Counted from the stretch's first letter, positions 13,401 through 27,255 are shown. The stretch: DNA of 64,000 bases from Struthio camelus (GCF_040807025.1 NC_090981.1:4042501-4106500), one strand, 5' to 3'. Numbers and translations are program-made. The notes: generated by a model not told the origin, from the letters alone.

Positions 13401-16400
13401 GGTCACCTAATTTCAACAGCTGTTCAGCTGACTCTGCTCACAAGCTTTCTAGCACAGATGGTCAACCAGAAAGCAAAGCTACCAGCTTTCTTAAAGGCTA
13501 GGAGTAAGAAGGGGGCACCAGGGCTTTGGCTGGGCCCTTGAATTCAGCATTGCTCAGGTGAGATGAAGGACAATGTTGGAAAAAAAGTTGGCACCTATTC
13601 ACACCTGCTCTCATAGCCTGCAAGAGTTACTCAGTTATACTTGTGTTTGATGCTACCAATAAATCTTAGGGTTACATCCATACCTGAGAGATGTGTGGCC
13701 CAAGAGCAGACTCATTTCAAGTGCTATAAACTCTGATTTACTTCTACCAATATGTTTAATTGAGTCTCACTGTATTCTTTAAGCAGTACCATTAAAATCA
13801 GTGAAATTACTTCTAGAACTACTCAAGGTAAGAAATTGCAAGCCTTAAATAAATATTTCCTATATATTAGTATAGAATACCTGCTGTGAAGTCTTTCTTT
13901 TTTTTTTTCCCCCTCAAATTTTTCCTTACAAGAAGTTGATATTTGGCTAATATTTCATGTGACAATTTTTGAGAACTATATTTTATTATTGATGCAGGAA
14001 TTACATTTTACTGCTTCAGTGAAGTAGTAATCAGAGAGGCTACCCTTTCTATTTATTATTTATTTAAACTTTTTGGTGTATCAGTTAGTGGCTTTGTATT
14101 TACAAAGTCAGCTGAGTTTAAAAAAAAGTTGGTTTCTATAGTACCTTTATGGTTGACTACCTTTCCTTCAGACATTGTAGTTTTTTTCCATTTCCCCCCT
14201 CTCTTCATTTTTGTTTTTGATTACAGCATACATGATACTTGGCTGCAACTTTTCTTGACTCAAGGTGGCTTACCTTTCCATGCTTTCTGGTATTCCACAA
14301 GGAGCTTAGTAAGAAAATACTTTACTGTTTTTCTTCTCCAAATGCAATTTAACAACCTAATATTTATCTGATCTGGATTTCCCTGATTAAAGGAGCATGA
14401 TAGGGCTTACTATATATTTGAAAGAATCACGACAGAAATAATTTGTCAAACAATCACTGTCTAATTCCTCAGAGTTGACTAAGTAAAACATTTACTGGTA
14501 TGTTTGTAGCCAGCCACCAACACTGAAACACTCTGAGTTCATTGGAATATCTTTAAAGGAGGTTCTGATAGGAAACCAATTCAGGATCACACCATGGTTC
14601 AACATCCAAATCGATTTAAATTTCAAGAATTAAACTGAATGAGTTTTAGAAATTCTAATTCTCTGAAGTGTGCTTAGTCTTATGCTCTATGTGAAAGCCA
14701 TGATCTGAAAGGTAATTATATCAACCTATCTGCCCACAGATGTATAGAAATACTTAATTAAAATAACTTTATTTAAGGCCCAAGCTGATCCCTCTTGTAG
14801 AAAGCAAAATAGGGGTAGACTTAAACTAAGTGTTTGGAACATCTCCTGTAGACTTTTCCCCAGATCCTTGTGTGATGGCAATTGACGTTATACCATTATA
14901 TACGAGGAGAAGAGTGAGTTCCTAGAGGTGAGGGGGCTGCTGATGGTAAGGGTGCTTCAGGCAGCAGGGTTAGTACATCAGCACTAATTAACGCTTCCCT
15001 CGTCTTGATCCTGCAATGGTCCAACATAACTCATCAGGGCAAACCCACACGCTGTGCACTAACTTCGAGGGGGCAGGAGAGGAACAGGGTTGGTAAGAAG
15101 ACAGAGTGGAAAGGCTATAGGAAAGTCAGTCCAGCCCTATTAAACTGATGGAGGATTGCTGGATGTGTTGCTGGTGGGATGAAATTTCTATTATCCCTTC
15201 TCCCTGTTCCCCCCATTCACTTTTGTGGCTTTCTGACAATCCTGTGTCATATCTGAAGAGAGGAGGAGAGAATTGCAAATGGAAAGCATTTACAAAGATG
15301 TATATGATTTGTTCAGTTGTAGGTATATAATTCTGCAAACAAATGCCTTGCAATTTTTCAAAGGAATGCATTATATGCAGTTTTTAAGGAACTGTTATCT
15401 ATTGTCAAGGCAAAAAACCCCATGTGTTTGCAAGATGACACTCTCCTTAATGCAAAATATAGGAAATTCCGCCATGCTGCCTATCTTGTGGTTGCCTTTG
15501 GTATGTCTGATATTAATGAAGTAGGCTTTTGCCTAAGCACTAAATATTTTAGAAGAATAGAAATGTTTATAGGAATTTGTCATATTCAGTGACAGCAGAT
15601 TTCTGAGTTGGCACTTAGCTCTTATTAGTTGCTTTCTGTTGGAAAACTTAGAAATTGAAAAAATATCACTGTAGTTTCTGGAACACCACTGTCCACCAGG
15701 TACTAGAGTATCTTCTCCAAATTAAGTGCTTTTTTGAGACAGGAAGAGCACTAGTGAACTATCACATGGCAGAACTACACTGCTCTCCTAGCCTGTTAAA
15801 TACTTGCAAACGAAGGTCCTGCGTGCATTACTCAGGATAGGTATGGATTGAAATTTGGGTAGGTTTTTAAATTAAAAATATTAAATGATGGAATAGAATT
15901 CAAAATCTAGATAATTGCTGAACACCTTACTTTTGGAAAAGAAAGTAAGCAGTAGTTCTAGAAAAGTAAGAATTATTTCCTTTGTACTGGTAATGAGGAA
16001 AAAAGGAACTGTAATCAAAAAGTCTCCAAAGAGAAGAGGTCCTTTCTGATCAATTGCTCTACCTGAAAGTTTCAGAGGGTAGAGTTTCAATATTTTTGCC
16101 AACAGTTTATTCAAAGTTCTTGCAGATATCTGCATATTATGATATAAAACAGGCAAGGAGTCTTTTAAAGCTGCGAACGCAAGTAGTCTTTATCTGTGTA
16201 TTTCTAACTTCGTATAGAAAGAATTTGCTATTACAAAATGTTTTTGGTAATATTGAGTAATTAGCAATGGTAGGCTTTATCCGTTTTACTGATAGTTATT
16301 TGCTTAAGCTGAAAACCAGAATTATTATCTCTAAGAAAAATGTGAGTGGTATGAACTTCAGTTTCATTTTCACATATCCATTTCCACATGAGCATATTTG

Positions 16401-16827
16401 ACATAATTGTTTAAATCTGCTTATAATACATTGTGATACCCTAACATTTTAATTTAGTCTTGCTGTTCTGAAAAATAATATTAACTTTTCCTTCTTTGCT
16501 CCATTTATGCTTTCTAGGAAACTTTTATCGCTGCAGAAACTTCAGGGGGGTTAGGGAGAACAGCTCCCCTTACCAAGAAAGCATGAAATAATTCTATCAC
16601 ACTTGCACATTTCCTGATACACTTATACACTTCCTGAAATGCTTAGGCAAAAGGATCACAGAACACTAATTACTAACAAATACAATATCAGAAACAAATC
16701 TGAATAAAAACTTTAAACACACCTCTGACTTAATGTTACTTCCATGGCTCAAATAAGATTAAATTAGCACATCTTACACTCTGAACTGAATGCATAAGGA
16801 AAGTTAACAAGTGCAAACACTACTAAC
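7492..16827 (-). other. ALDH1A1: ALDH1A1 intron 1
   Basis: A 9.3 kb first intron running from the GTTAGT donor at 16827 to the TTTGCAG acceptor at 7492. It is AT-rich with short homopolymers, for example A14 at about 10021-10034 and T-rich tracts at about 12654 and 13899. A 167-codon open frame at 8416-8919 on the plus strand lies in a pyrimidine-rich patch. It resembles no family I know and is probably chance. No transposon was recognised. First introns of this length often carry enhancers, but none can be named from sequence alone. Confidence 0.85.
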
Positions 16828-16917
16828 CTTGGTGTACTTAATTTTCAAATCTTTGACTGGTTCTGGCAATGCTGGATTAATCGGAATGGGATTGCTGTCC
16901 AAGCAATGTTTCTTCAT
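16828..16917 (-). CDS. ALDH1A1: ALDH1A1 coding exon 1 with start codon
   Basis: The ATG at 16917-16915 opens 30 codons: MKKHCLDSNPIPINPALPEP followed by VKDLKIKYTK. The donor AAG then GTTAGT follows at 16827-16826. The chicken protein also starts MKK and has the same 30-residue length up to KYTK, which decides this start. The context (G at -3, A at +4) is acceptable. Residues 4-15 differ most from chicken, as expected for the disordered N-terminal tail; the PALPEP and DLKIKYTK blocks are conserved. The frame upstream of the ATG stays open for about 29 codons without another ATG, then meets a TAA just before the presumed transcription start. An N-terminal extension would therefore require an upstream exon. 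Confidence 0.95.
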
Positions 16918-16988
16918 ATCTTCAGTTGAGAAGTTTGGGGATGTTCCTGAAACACAGGTGAAATGAAGTATCAGGGAAGTGCAGTGAT
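16918..16988 (-). other. ALDH1A1: ALDH1A1 5' UTR (end approximate)
   Basis: Transcription is inferred to start about 25-30 bases downstream of the ATA box, near 16985-16990, giving a leader of about 70 bases. Inside it, a good 3' splice-site sequence (pyrimidine-rich, ending TTTCAG at 16947) sits 29 bases before the coding ATG. Transcripts starting further upstream could therefore splice into this exon at 16946. The exact transcription start is inference; only the motifs are seen. Confidence 0.55.
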
Positions 16989-17011
16989 TTTTGTCCTGAC
17001 TGAGCCCTTAG

Positions 17012-17087
17012 CTTTATTTGTGCCTTTTTTTTTTTTTTTTTTTATCTGCACCAGCTATAGTATATTTGCATACAGGAATATGATTGG
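17012..17087 (-). promoter_or_regulatory. ALDH1A1: ALDH1A1 proximal promoter: CCAAT, octamer, GATA and ATA box
   Basis: Reading the minus strand toward the gene, one finds CCAAT (ATTGG on the plus strand at 17083-17087), an octamer ATGCAAAT (17064-17071), a GATA site AGATAA (17042-17047), a poly-A run (17025-17043) and an ATA box AAATAAAG (17012-17019). From published work, the human ALDH1A1 promoter depends on a CCAAT box near -74 and an ATA box near -30, with octamer and GATA sites. Here the CCAAT-to-ATA distance is about 64 bases, and about 45 if the 19-base homopolymer is discounted, close to the human spacing. The position immediately upstream of exon 1 supports the assignment. Confidence 0.7.
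17025..17043 (+). repeat. 19-base poly-T tract inside the ALDH1A1 promoter
   Basis: An uninterrupted run of 19 T on the plus strand (poly-A on the gene strand). It lies between the ATA box and the GATA and octamer sites. Its length is probably polymorphic, and it changes promoter spacing. Confidence 0.9.
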
Positions 17088-20000
17088 GTGAAATAATTCA
17101 TTGCAAAGAGAAAATGACACTACTTATTTTTAAGACCAAGAGCAACAGTGTTTTTGCCGAGCTGAGACCTCAACAAAGCAAATCCTGCTGTACCAATCTG
17201 CCTACCCAGACACAGAATTTCTTGCTGAGGAACACAATTTAAGGCATCCTCTTCTTACCTGTAAAATTGCTTTCTTTCAGTAGGCAGGTCCCCAGATTTT
17301 AAGTGGAGTTCTTCACTTTCTTGAAGGCAGCTCTGGAGGCAGAGACAGACTTCTTATCTCTGGGTACAAACTGAGCCCTCACTGTAGAGCTAGCGAGAAT
17401 AATTCCCAGAGCTGCAAAGCGTTTGCCAAAAAACCACCACCTTAGTTCTAACTTTTCTGAAGAATGATATCACAAAACAAATTGGGATTTTTTTTTTGTT
17501 CAAATCAACACTTATTTTTCTATGCTAAGCTTCTTATATATGCACAAAGGATTTGAGCCATTGAAATAAAGGGAAATGGTCTTATTGCTTTCATTGAGAC
17601 TACACAGATACTTGAAGAACCCACTGAGACCAGTTAATTCTTGTATCAGGACTCATCTAAACTATCTGGCAATGGAGGCTTTGTTGCTTTTAACTGTTGG
17701 ATGATATAGGACATATCATGAGATTAATCTTATGATGCATTAGTTATATGTAACATACTTTCTGAATTAAAGAATATGCTATAATTCTCATTGATTTTTG
17801 TGTTTGGACAGATGATTGTAGTAAGAGTTTCTGGCCTTTAGAAAAGTCAAAGTAACTTCTGGAAAAGAGATTATTCTATTCTCAGAATAACTTTCTCCCA
17901 GTGAGATGTAAAGAGCTGTGGGGACCTGAACAATTTTCAGCCGTTCGCTCTTTCACGTGAACAAAGGGCTCCAGTTCTCATCTCTATAATGCTGTGATTT
18001 CTAAGGCTACCAGCTCAGTAACTTCCTTCCAGATGCATTCTTCAGCTTCTCTGCATCAACTGGCTGGCTCAAGACATCCTAAGGTACAACGATATATTTG
18101 AAAGTGCTGTGTTCACCTCTTGCTGATCTTAACATTTTGGGTTACAGTGTCTGCCTGCCTTAAAGAATGTCTTTGAGCCTCAAGAAAAAACACAGTGTCT
18201 AAATAGGATTTGTTCATTAAAGATGCTTAAGCATTTTCATGGTATGATCACACTTTCATCTGGAAAATAGCTTTTCAATGCTATTTTCATTTGGCAGTTT
18301 TTTGTGCCTTTTTAAAAATTCCATGCAAATTTCTGATTTAGATACTAAATTCTAATTTTATAATAGTCTTCCTGTTACTTATTTCTCCATTAACCCACCA
18401 AGATTTGATCTCCAGTTAGCTCACCTGCTAATTGCTCAGATTTGTATGGCTTAAACTGAATTTAACTGGAGCTGTAACACAGACATCAGTGAAATTGCCT
18501 GGTTTCAAGCCAAAAAAAAAAAAAGATTTCTTTCTCCCAAGTGAGATCCTTCTGAATGCATTCTCATTTTTTAGGCACCACTACATCCCTGATTTTTATG
18601 TATTTTTTTTTTAAAATGAGTTAATCACAAGTGAATTAAGATAGCTTCTCTGAAAAACAATGGCATTTATCCCCTTTCCATGTCTATAAGGAGAGCCTGC
18701 AACTTCATCAGACAGGCTTTAGAGATACTACCCAGGGTGAAGAGTTTCAACTTTTCCAAACATTCTGGTAATCATTGCTTTATTTTCCACATCATTCATT
18801 CATTCAACACATATTTTACCCTCTTTTTTTCTCCTTTTTGTTTCCTTCTTTCACTCTTGGATTGCATGAGTCACCTTCACTACTACACTTTCAGTGACTC
18901 CTTTCTTTTTTTCCTCTAGACCTTGTACATTGTTAAAAAGGTCTCAGCTCTTAAAAAGATTACTTGGTATCTTGAGCTCTTTGCTTGTCCTATTGTCTGA
19001 CCTTATCTGCTGAAACTTGTTCCTTGCATTACCATTAATGTCAATAATTCCTTTAACTTCTCTGTCTTCTCGTATCTATGAATGCCTGCCTCCCTTCCCC
19101 TTTACAGGAAATTTTAAATATTACTTAGAGTAGCTGTTCATGATCATCCCAATCCCATCCAATAACTTTCCTATTTGCTTTCAGCCTAGCATTCCTTCTG
19201 GCCCAGTGTAGATATGATTTCCCTTTCCTCATTTCCTGTCTTCCTGTTTATTACAGCTTCCTTCACTTTCCATTCTCTGAGGTTTTTTTTCCTTATTCTG
19301 CAACATTACTGTTACACATTTCACCAAAATAAAGATGTGCGCTTCACTTTAGCAGACTCTACTATTCTTTTCAGATAGTGGATTAAACAACACTCAGATA
19401 TTACAGATATTATTATACATGGAAGTTTACATAGTTTTGTTGTCAATATTTTCTATCCAATATGGAAAATTTTAGATTCCATCTAATTTTTTCCTCTTCT
19501 TTTGGTCATTGTCTTGATTGTTACTTATTGTTATCTCTTCATTGTTAAGGTAAGAGCCATTTTCTTTGCCACTACACCTTGAAGAAATGCATGATATCAT
19601 ATGTAACTATGTGATAGAGCTTTCTACTCTTTAATGCATAACTTTTCTCCTGGTTTAAACCTACTGAGTTCCTCTATTCAATACATGATCAAGGAGGAAC
19701 AAAGAAAAGTAGATGATTCCTCATACAAGTTGTAATTAAGCTATGAAGTTCCCTACTGCAGGACACTGGAGGTGCTAAAACACCTGATCTGGGCTGGATG
19801 AACTTTGGGTCTGATTTATGTCATTCTATGTGAGTTATTTAAATGAAAGCTGGTACACTGCTGACTTGAAAGAAGCTGTAAATCATTTATTCATGTATTT
19901 CTTCACAAAGATTAAAAAACTAACAACCAACCAAACATAGCATTCCACAGTGCAAGTTACCTTTCTCCTCAGATGTGGCAATACAGTGAGATATCACCAA

Positions 20001-23000
20001 TGTTGTTAGTTGCTTTTTGATCAGGTTCATTGAAACCTAGGTGGGTAAACTATTTGGCTTGAAGCAGATTTGGCCTATACTCTTGTGATTCGTTTGCACA
20101 TGAGATATCTCTTAATAGCCAGCAGGCAGAGTTTTCAGTTGGGCTAGTTGGAAATCTTCAACTAATGAAATCACCCAGAGGTAGCCTGTCACTAGATTCA
20201 CTTCCCTAAATGCAATACTAGTATTATCTGAAATGCCCTACCTACCCCAGGATGTCAGTTCAGGAGAGTCCTGTAGGTCCTGTGTCATCTCTGCCAGGCT
20301 TCTGCACCAGAAGCCATGAACTAAGGTTTAGGATTCTACTTGGTATTTTTATGTTAGTTTATGTCAGACAGGACATAGTCTGAAAGCTATATAATTGTTA
20401 CAGAACTCCCCCTTCCATCATTTAATATAGAAATATTTACTTTTTAATTATGCCATATTATTTCAGAAGATCTGTTTCTCAGATATTCATTTAAAAGCTG
20501 TTATGGGAATAGACACAAACTTACCTCTTTTCAAAACAGTCTATTTCTATTTTTTTTTCTTGAATCAGTGCCAACCATCTTCCCAATTCCCACAGTCTGT
20601 GTGCCTCCGTTCTCCAGCATAGGGGACAGGTGACTTACTCTGTGTAATGCTGAGCTTGTGATCACAGCAGTAAGACATTCTGGCCATAGTTTCTATAGAA
20701 AGGAGAGTTTGCCCTTCAGAATACATATATTTGATCATTAAAGACATCTAACTGTTATCTTCTATTAGACATGCTCAAAACTATGTAGATCAGATAAGAC
20801 TGCATATATTCAGCTTGCATTACCTTTAATGTAGGACAATGCAAGGATTTTATTGCAGGGAAACAGGCAGTAGATGTTCTCTACTTTCAGTTGTTGTCAT
20901 TTACAGTTCTGGGAATGTTCCTAATTGCATGTTTTTGGCATCTGATGATCTACCAAAATTACTCCTTGAGCTGCATAACTATTATGCCTTCTAGAAAGTG
21001 GTATAATGGTCTAAGCAACATCCAAAAAGTTGTAATTGTTATAATTCAAAACACTTCAGGTGAATAACCTAGCATAGCTGCTTTAAGTGCTGTTGTCAAA
21101 CGTCCCTTGGAATAGGAAATGAACTGAATAATCTGATGCACTCCACAGTTTGGTAGCAGTGTTGTATCATCTGTGCTGAATTTAGACAAGTCTTTAATGC
21201 TTAAAATACATTTTTACCTTGCAAAACCTTATCATGAAAAATCACTTGAAAAATCTCTATTGAGACAATATCAATGTTAATCAAAATCATGATTAGCTGA
21301 ACCACTTCTTCCAAACTCATGTTACCCAGGGAGTTAAGAATGGAAATGATTCTGTGATTCATACACATCCCCTAGTGGTACTGACAGAAACTGTCTTTAA
21401 CTAAAGGGTAGAAGCAACAACTGTCAAAAGCACCAAAATATGTTTGAAAAAATGTGGTAATCATTGATATTCATGAAATCACTGGACCTTCACTCTAAAA
21501 TCTTTTACTCACTTTGTTAATCTTTCTTCTGACATCCCATCAATGACTATTGAACAGAAAGAGTGGTCACTATTTAAATTGCTGTGGAAAGGCAGCCATG
21601 TCAGAAACTAGTCAAAACTGGTGTGAATTTTATGCTCTCCTTTCTAGTTTAAATTGAAAAGCCAAAGGAGATTGGGATTTAAAAAGCTCTGATAACTCTA
21701 ATTTTGAGATTGAAGTATTCAAGTCAAAATGACCAGATTTTCAAGGCCATTGAGCAAATTCCTTTGACTTTTGCAGCATACTGAGTATGCTGCATTTCTG
21801 AAAATCCAAGCATTCCTTTTATATAAATAGTGGTATCTCTGTGTACAACTATTATTTATTCATTATAAAATGTCCATAAGGTACAAACTCCTGGAGTGAA
21901 GCAGCTGACAGAGGAATAAGTATATATTTGAGTTTGAACATATTTTATTTAGTGAAAAATCTTTCCCTGTTGCTATATGGAAGATAAGTGTATGAAGAAA
22001 TGTCCCAGAAGATATTTCTTGATAATGCCTCCACAAACAATTCTGAGCATGTATAATGCTAACTACTGTTTGGCTGATTCATGCAGACACCTTTGCTCTA
22101 GTAATGGCCAGGGTTAACTTGCATTGGTTCTCTACAACAAGTGCAGAGGCAGAGGAAGAAGTAGAAAAACTAGTGTTACTTATTTTGTAATCTTGGTATG
22201 AAAAGATATTGAATAACTTCTTGCCATCTGTGCTTGGACTGCTTGTGTGGAAGCCATAGTGAGATCTATTCTCTGCTGAATCCAGTACTGATACTTTTGG
22301 CCCAAGACACTTTCTGCAAAGAGGGACAGAGTGTCCCCTCTGTTCCTATATAGAAGGTGCTAGGCAACCACAATATAACACTTTCTCATCCAGAGAGAGA
22401 CCCATCTACTAGTGGAACAATATTGTTTCTTCTAATTTCATTCACAGATCAGAAACTCCCTTCTTGACTGTATTCTGTGTGCAGAACCCAGACCTTTGAA
22501 CAGACATAGCAACAAATATTTCAACTTTTCACCATATATCCTTTCACAACAGGCAGGAAAGCATAGACAGAGCAAGAGAGAATAAAATACCTAGAAAGGA
22601 AACTTGGGCCTCAGTATGGGAAGACCACAACCCATATTTATAGTGTGGACAGCAGTGCAGATACCCTGTAACCCCCAAACACAGGGACAGCAAAATTACC
22701 TGGTGGGCTGGAGACTCTGCAAATCATCTAGGCTGCAGTAGAACCAGTCAAAAACTAACCTTAGAAAACCAGTCATAATCCCAGTCCTTCAGGTTTTGCT
22801 GGGCTGAGTTGACATGATTTGTCATGATTAGCCTATCTGCATGGAGCTCACTTGAGCAAATTTAGGTTGCTCCTACACAGCTGTCCACATCTGAGCTAAC
22901 CATGTAGCATCCCTTCATAATCAGTGGTGAGAAATGGGCTCTTTTAGAGCGTAATTCCTTACACTCTGAAGGAGGCAACTAATTTAGATTGGCTGAATAG

Positions 23001-26000
23001 AATCCCATAGGTGCCTAATTGTTGGTGACTGTAAAGGGAGTCTAGACAACTAGTTCAGATACAAATATCTTACTGGACATACCTAGAGTGAGGTGAGATA
23101 GGTCTCCCTTTTTTTTTCCTGACCTTAGGGAGATGGCTTCCTGTTTATCATTTATGAACTTTTATATTGCTTCTGGAGCTGTAATAATCTGTGAATAAAG
23201 CTTAACATTATTAGAGATTAACAATATCCCTTCCATGGATATGACCCCTTCCTGGCCCTCAGGAGAAGATAAACATATCCCCTGTGCAGGAGAGCCTTTG
23301 CTCTTTAAAAGAGTGACTGGGAGTCCAGGACTATTTATTTAAAACCTAGCTTAAAATCTAGGGTTTAGTTAGGGCAAAATGCTTTACTAGAAGCATGTGC
23401 ATCGTCTAAACAACCACATGTTTTTAGAATGCTCATCTCTCTTTCTGTTACCTGGACACCAATTCTTCCTGATCTCTAGTTTGTGTAGCATACATTTCTT
23501 AATATGTATTAATTTTGAGGATAGATGCCATATCGCTGTATGTAGGACAATTTGAGTATAAAATAATGATTTTAGGATCATCACAAAGACACCAAGGAAA
23601 AAAATAAAAGGAGAATGTTAAAGGGAACTAGAAATATTGTGGGACAATGAGAGAGAATAGAGTAATAATTTCAGGAATTAACACCATTTTTTAAAAAAGG
23701 TTAGCTGCAGAACCTGTTTCAGCCATAGGAAGCAATTTTCTTTGTAAAACAAATTAGATGATTAAGTACTAACTACTTCAGCATTACAGCAGTTTCTAAA
23801 AGTTGCAAGAATATTTAGTAACGTTTAATGTATTGTTTCCTTAGATTGAAATGACTTGTGATTGTTTTTCTCCCCTCTTGAATTTATCATCAAAGAATTG
23901 AGAGAAAAATAAAACAGATCATAGTGTCCATGAAGAGAGCAACAAATGAAAACAACTCTATAGTCTGATGCCTCAAAAATGTACATACAAGGAGAAAAGG
24001 TCAGTTTTCACGAGAGAGGGATAAACCATACCAATGAAAAATGTAACTGAATCTTAATGGTCTGCTTCTGCGCGTGTTTACCCTAAAGTATGGAACATAC
24101 AATTCTAAATAATGTCTTTTATATTAATAGAATTTTTCCTGCTCTAATCATTCCTCCTTATATTCTATCATGGCATCAAATAATTGCAAAACTAAGATCA
24201 TAGAAACCGTCCATTCGTAAATTAGCAATTGACAAAAGTATATATTTTTCACTCAGGCTAAACTAGTTTTCATGTCAATAGTATATTATTCAATTAAAAA
24301 AATTATGAATAGTCTGTTGCTTTTTTAACTATTCTCTGAAATTTAATGGAGATTTAAATCTCTTTCGCAAAAGTGCTTTGAGAAAACTGTGGAAAGACTA
24401 TTTTATGTGGGCTGTAACAAATGAGAACTAATAAAAGGACAGTATTACCACAACAACATCTTATCAGTAAATAAATATGAGAACAGTTTTCATCGTTATA
24501 GTTTCAGAGACTTCATGCCTGTCTTGGAAGCAAAGAATTTTTTTGACATTTAGAGTATTTTTCTGGAATACTGTTATATTTGTCCCTAATTTATGCTGTA
24601 GAAGTGTAACATTAAGTAGAGGCAATTTGCCTGAATCAGGATGACAAATTTATTCCTGCCTTTCCTGTTAAAAATTAAGCTAGCTATATATATTTATTTA
24701 TTTATTGAATATACATAATGAAATAGTTAAAAGTTTTCTCAAATAGTTGCTTATGAATAAGGAGGCTGATTTATGCCACAGGTCGCAGATAAAAGCTCTT
24801 ATCAGTGAACGTCATGAATAACTTGATGCAAATCAATGGAGTTCATACAAGTGCAAAACCAGTCTGAGTTAGATCAGAATCAGGCCCAATGCTAGTTATT
24901 AACCTGCATTGTTAGCAACAATTGCTGCCAAATAGTTTTCAGCATTTTCTCTATTAACCTTTGTTTCAAAGCCAAGATCTAGACAGCCTCAATTGATTTT
25001 GCATAATTGCTGTGTGCTTTATAAGTCTGCGTGTAGTGATTGTGCTCTTCAGTTATGAAAGCCTCACATATGAAAATAATCCTCTTTCTACTTTTGAAGT
25101 TTTAAAGAGCATCTAAAAACATTTAATGTACAACTAAAAAAAAGTCAGAGGGATATTTAATCTACCTCTTTTTTGATAAAAAAAAAAAGTTTTCCAAATA
25201 TATATTATATAATTTGCTTGTATCAATTTTTATTATTTTTAATGTTAGTATTTGACATTAATATGCAGCATTATTATAACTTGCAGTGTTTTTGCAAGAT
25301 TTATTTTTTGCATAGGGTATATAGGGCCATAGGAGCTGCACAGTGGATGTGAGAACAGCCTTCTCACTCGAGATCCACTGCACTTTCCCCATAGAGCTAG
25401 GATATGATTTGAAACTTGCTTGTAGTAGGAGAAATCAAAAGGATCTCTACTGAATTTAGAATTAAAGCTAATGTGGAGTCAATAACAGGCCTTCTATCTC
25501 TTTCTGGACTTGATTTTAGCATGATTATTCCCAGAAAGTTCCTACAGAGTTTGCTAGAAACTGCTCACATGGGTAAGAAATGTTTGGATCAGAACTCACC
25601 TTTACAACATTTGAAGTGAAATGAGGAATGCCAGGAAAGTATCATGCTTGTATATGAGTTATCAGAAACAAAAAATAACTTGACAGAGTGATTCATCATA
25701 TATTTCCAAATTAACTGTGACACTCAAGTATTTTCCTAGTATTATAATGCCAAAGGGGAATTTTGATGGATTTCCAACTCCCCTATTTCCCAACAATTTA
25801 GTTTAACAAACATCTAACACTAGACGAGACCTCTCTGTTTACTGAGTTCAGGGAGGTTTCTGAGGATGCTGTCAGATGGTGATGTTCATAATGAAAAGTG
25901 GACTTTAACCCAGTTGTAGATCTGAGCATACATGTGCTCTGGGGGAGTAAGACTCAGAATCCAAGTCCCAATATAGAATAAAACTTTTGCAATACATAAT

Positions 26001-26633
26001 GTACTATCTCTGTTTTGCTGTTGGTAGAATATACTCTCCTTTTAAGGTAATTAGTAAGATTGACATTATCCCCTGTCCTGTAGTTCACATCTTAATTTCA
26101 AGTTTAGATATAGTGAGTTGACTGCATTAGCTTGTCATTTGTAACTCCCATTCTTCATGTACTTTGTCATGGTTATAATCCAATTCTCATGTGTTTGTTG
26201 ATAGGAGTATTGTACTAATGTACATATGCTACTCATTAGCATCATTGGTAAGTGAGAATTAACAGCTAAAACACTTGACTATGACTTTTAGAAAGATGAT
26301 GTGATTAGTCTAGCTCCCACTGAATGCTGTCGAGAACTTTCCCACTGCCTTGGGAAGGAGTAGTTTTAAGTCCTGTGTACCATTTAATTAAATAATAACA
26401 TTTAAAAAGGAATATGTGTTGTGGCAAATTTGAAGTATATTAGTCATTTCTGTAAGATCCCTTCAACTCAGGAATGAAGAAGATGATAACCTCCTCATAC
26501 AAGAAATCAGATAAATAAAATACATTTGGGGAACTAATTTCCTGCTTTGTTACAGAAAAATGTTAGCCAGCAGATTTACAAATGCAAGCCCAGCTACAGT
26601 AAATCTTGGAAGGAGCCATGCTTACAGTGAAAA

Positions 26634-26687
26634 CCACATCCCTGCATGTGGTATGTGACACCACATCCCTGCATGTGGTATGTGACA
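26634..26687. repeat. Perfect 27-base tandem duplication, two units
   Basis: Units occupy 26634-26660 and 26661-26687 and are identical. Each unit contains the inverted repeat CCACAT/ATGTGG around a 6-base loop. Lack of divergence implies a recent duplication. About 60 bases downstream (26749-26772) lies another inverted repeat with 11-base arms, one mismatch and a 2-base loop. Confidence 0.95.
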
Positions 26688-27255
26688 TTATTAACATTTT
26701 GTCTAAAATTAGAACTACTGTGAACAAATATGGTTTGTGGATGTGTATATGTGTGTGCATTTGCATACACATGCATACACATGTAGAGTACAGCAGAGAT
26801 TGCTAGAACTATACCTACTTTTTTTGAATTGATTCAATAACTTTGTTTCACCTCCCTCCTAAGAAGATAATTGGACAAAGGAAAAAAAAATCCTTTCTCT
26901 AAAGAATGAGAATATTTGACCCAGAAATTCTATAGCCCAATAAAATGTACCAATACTTTACTATTTTACTGTAATTATGAGAAAAAAAATATGGCTGCAA
27001 ATATTTTCCAATTACCAAACAATTTCTAAGAAAATTAGAGCAACAAAGCCATTTATCTCTGTGGTTCTAATCTTTATTTTTGATTTTTTTTGGTTGCTTT
27101 TTTTCTTTCCACGAACACAGTAAACAGTGAAAGTACCTTTCAATCTCACACTGCATATTTCATCCTATTCTGGTTAGATTTCACACAACTTTAAGTAGGC
27201 TAATGCTCCAAAGCTTGCTCTGATCATCAGTGGATTTGAGCCACTGGTAATCTAT

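Noticed and set aside
26634..26687. Could the repeated palindromic units be a CRISPR array?
   Set aside because: Only two units with no spacer between them, in vertebrate nuclear DNA. It is a tandem duplication.
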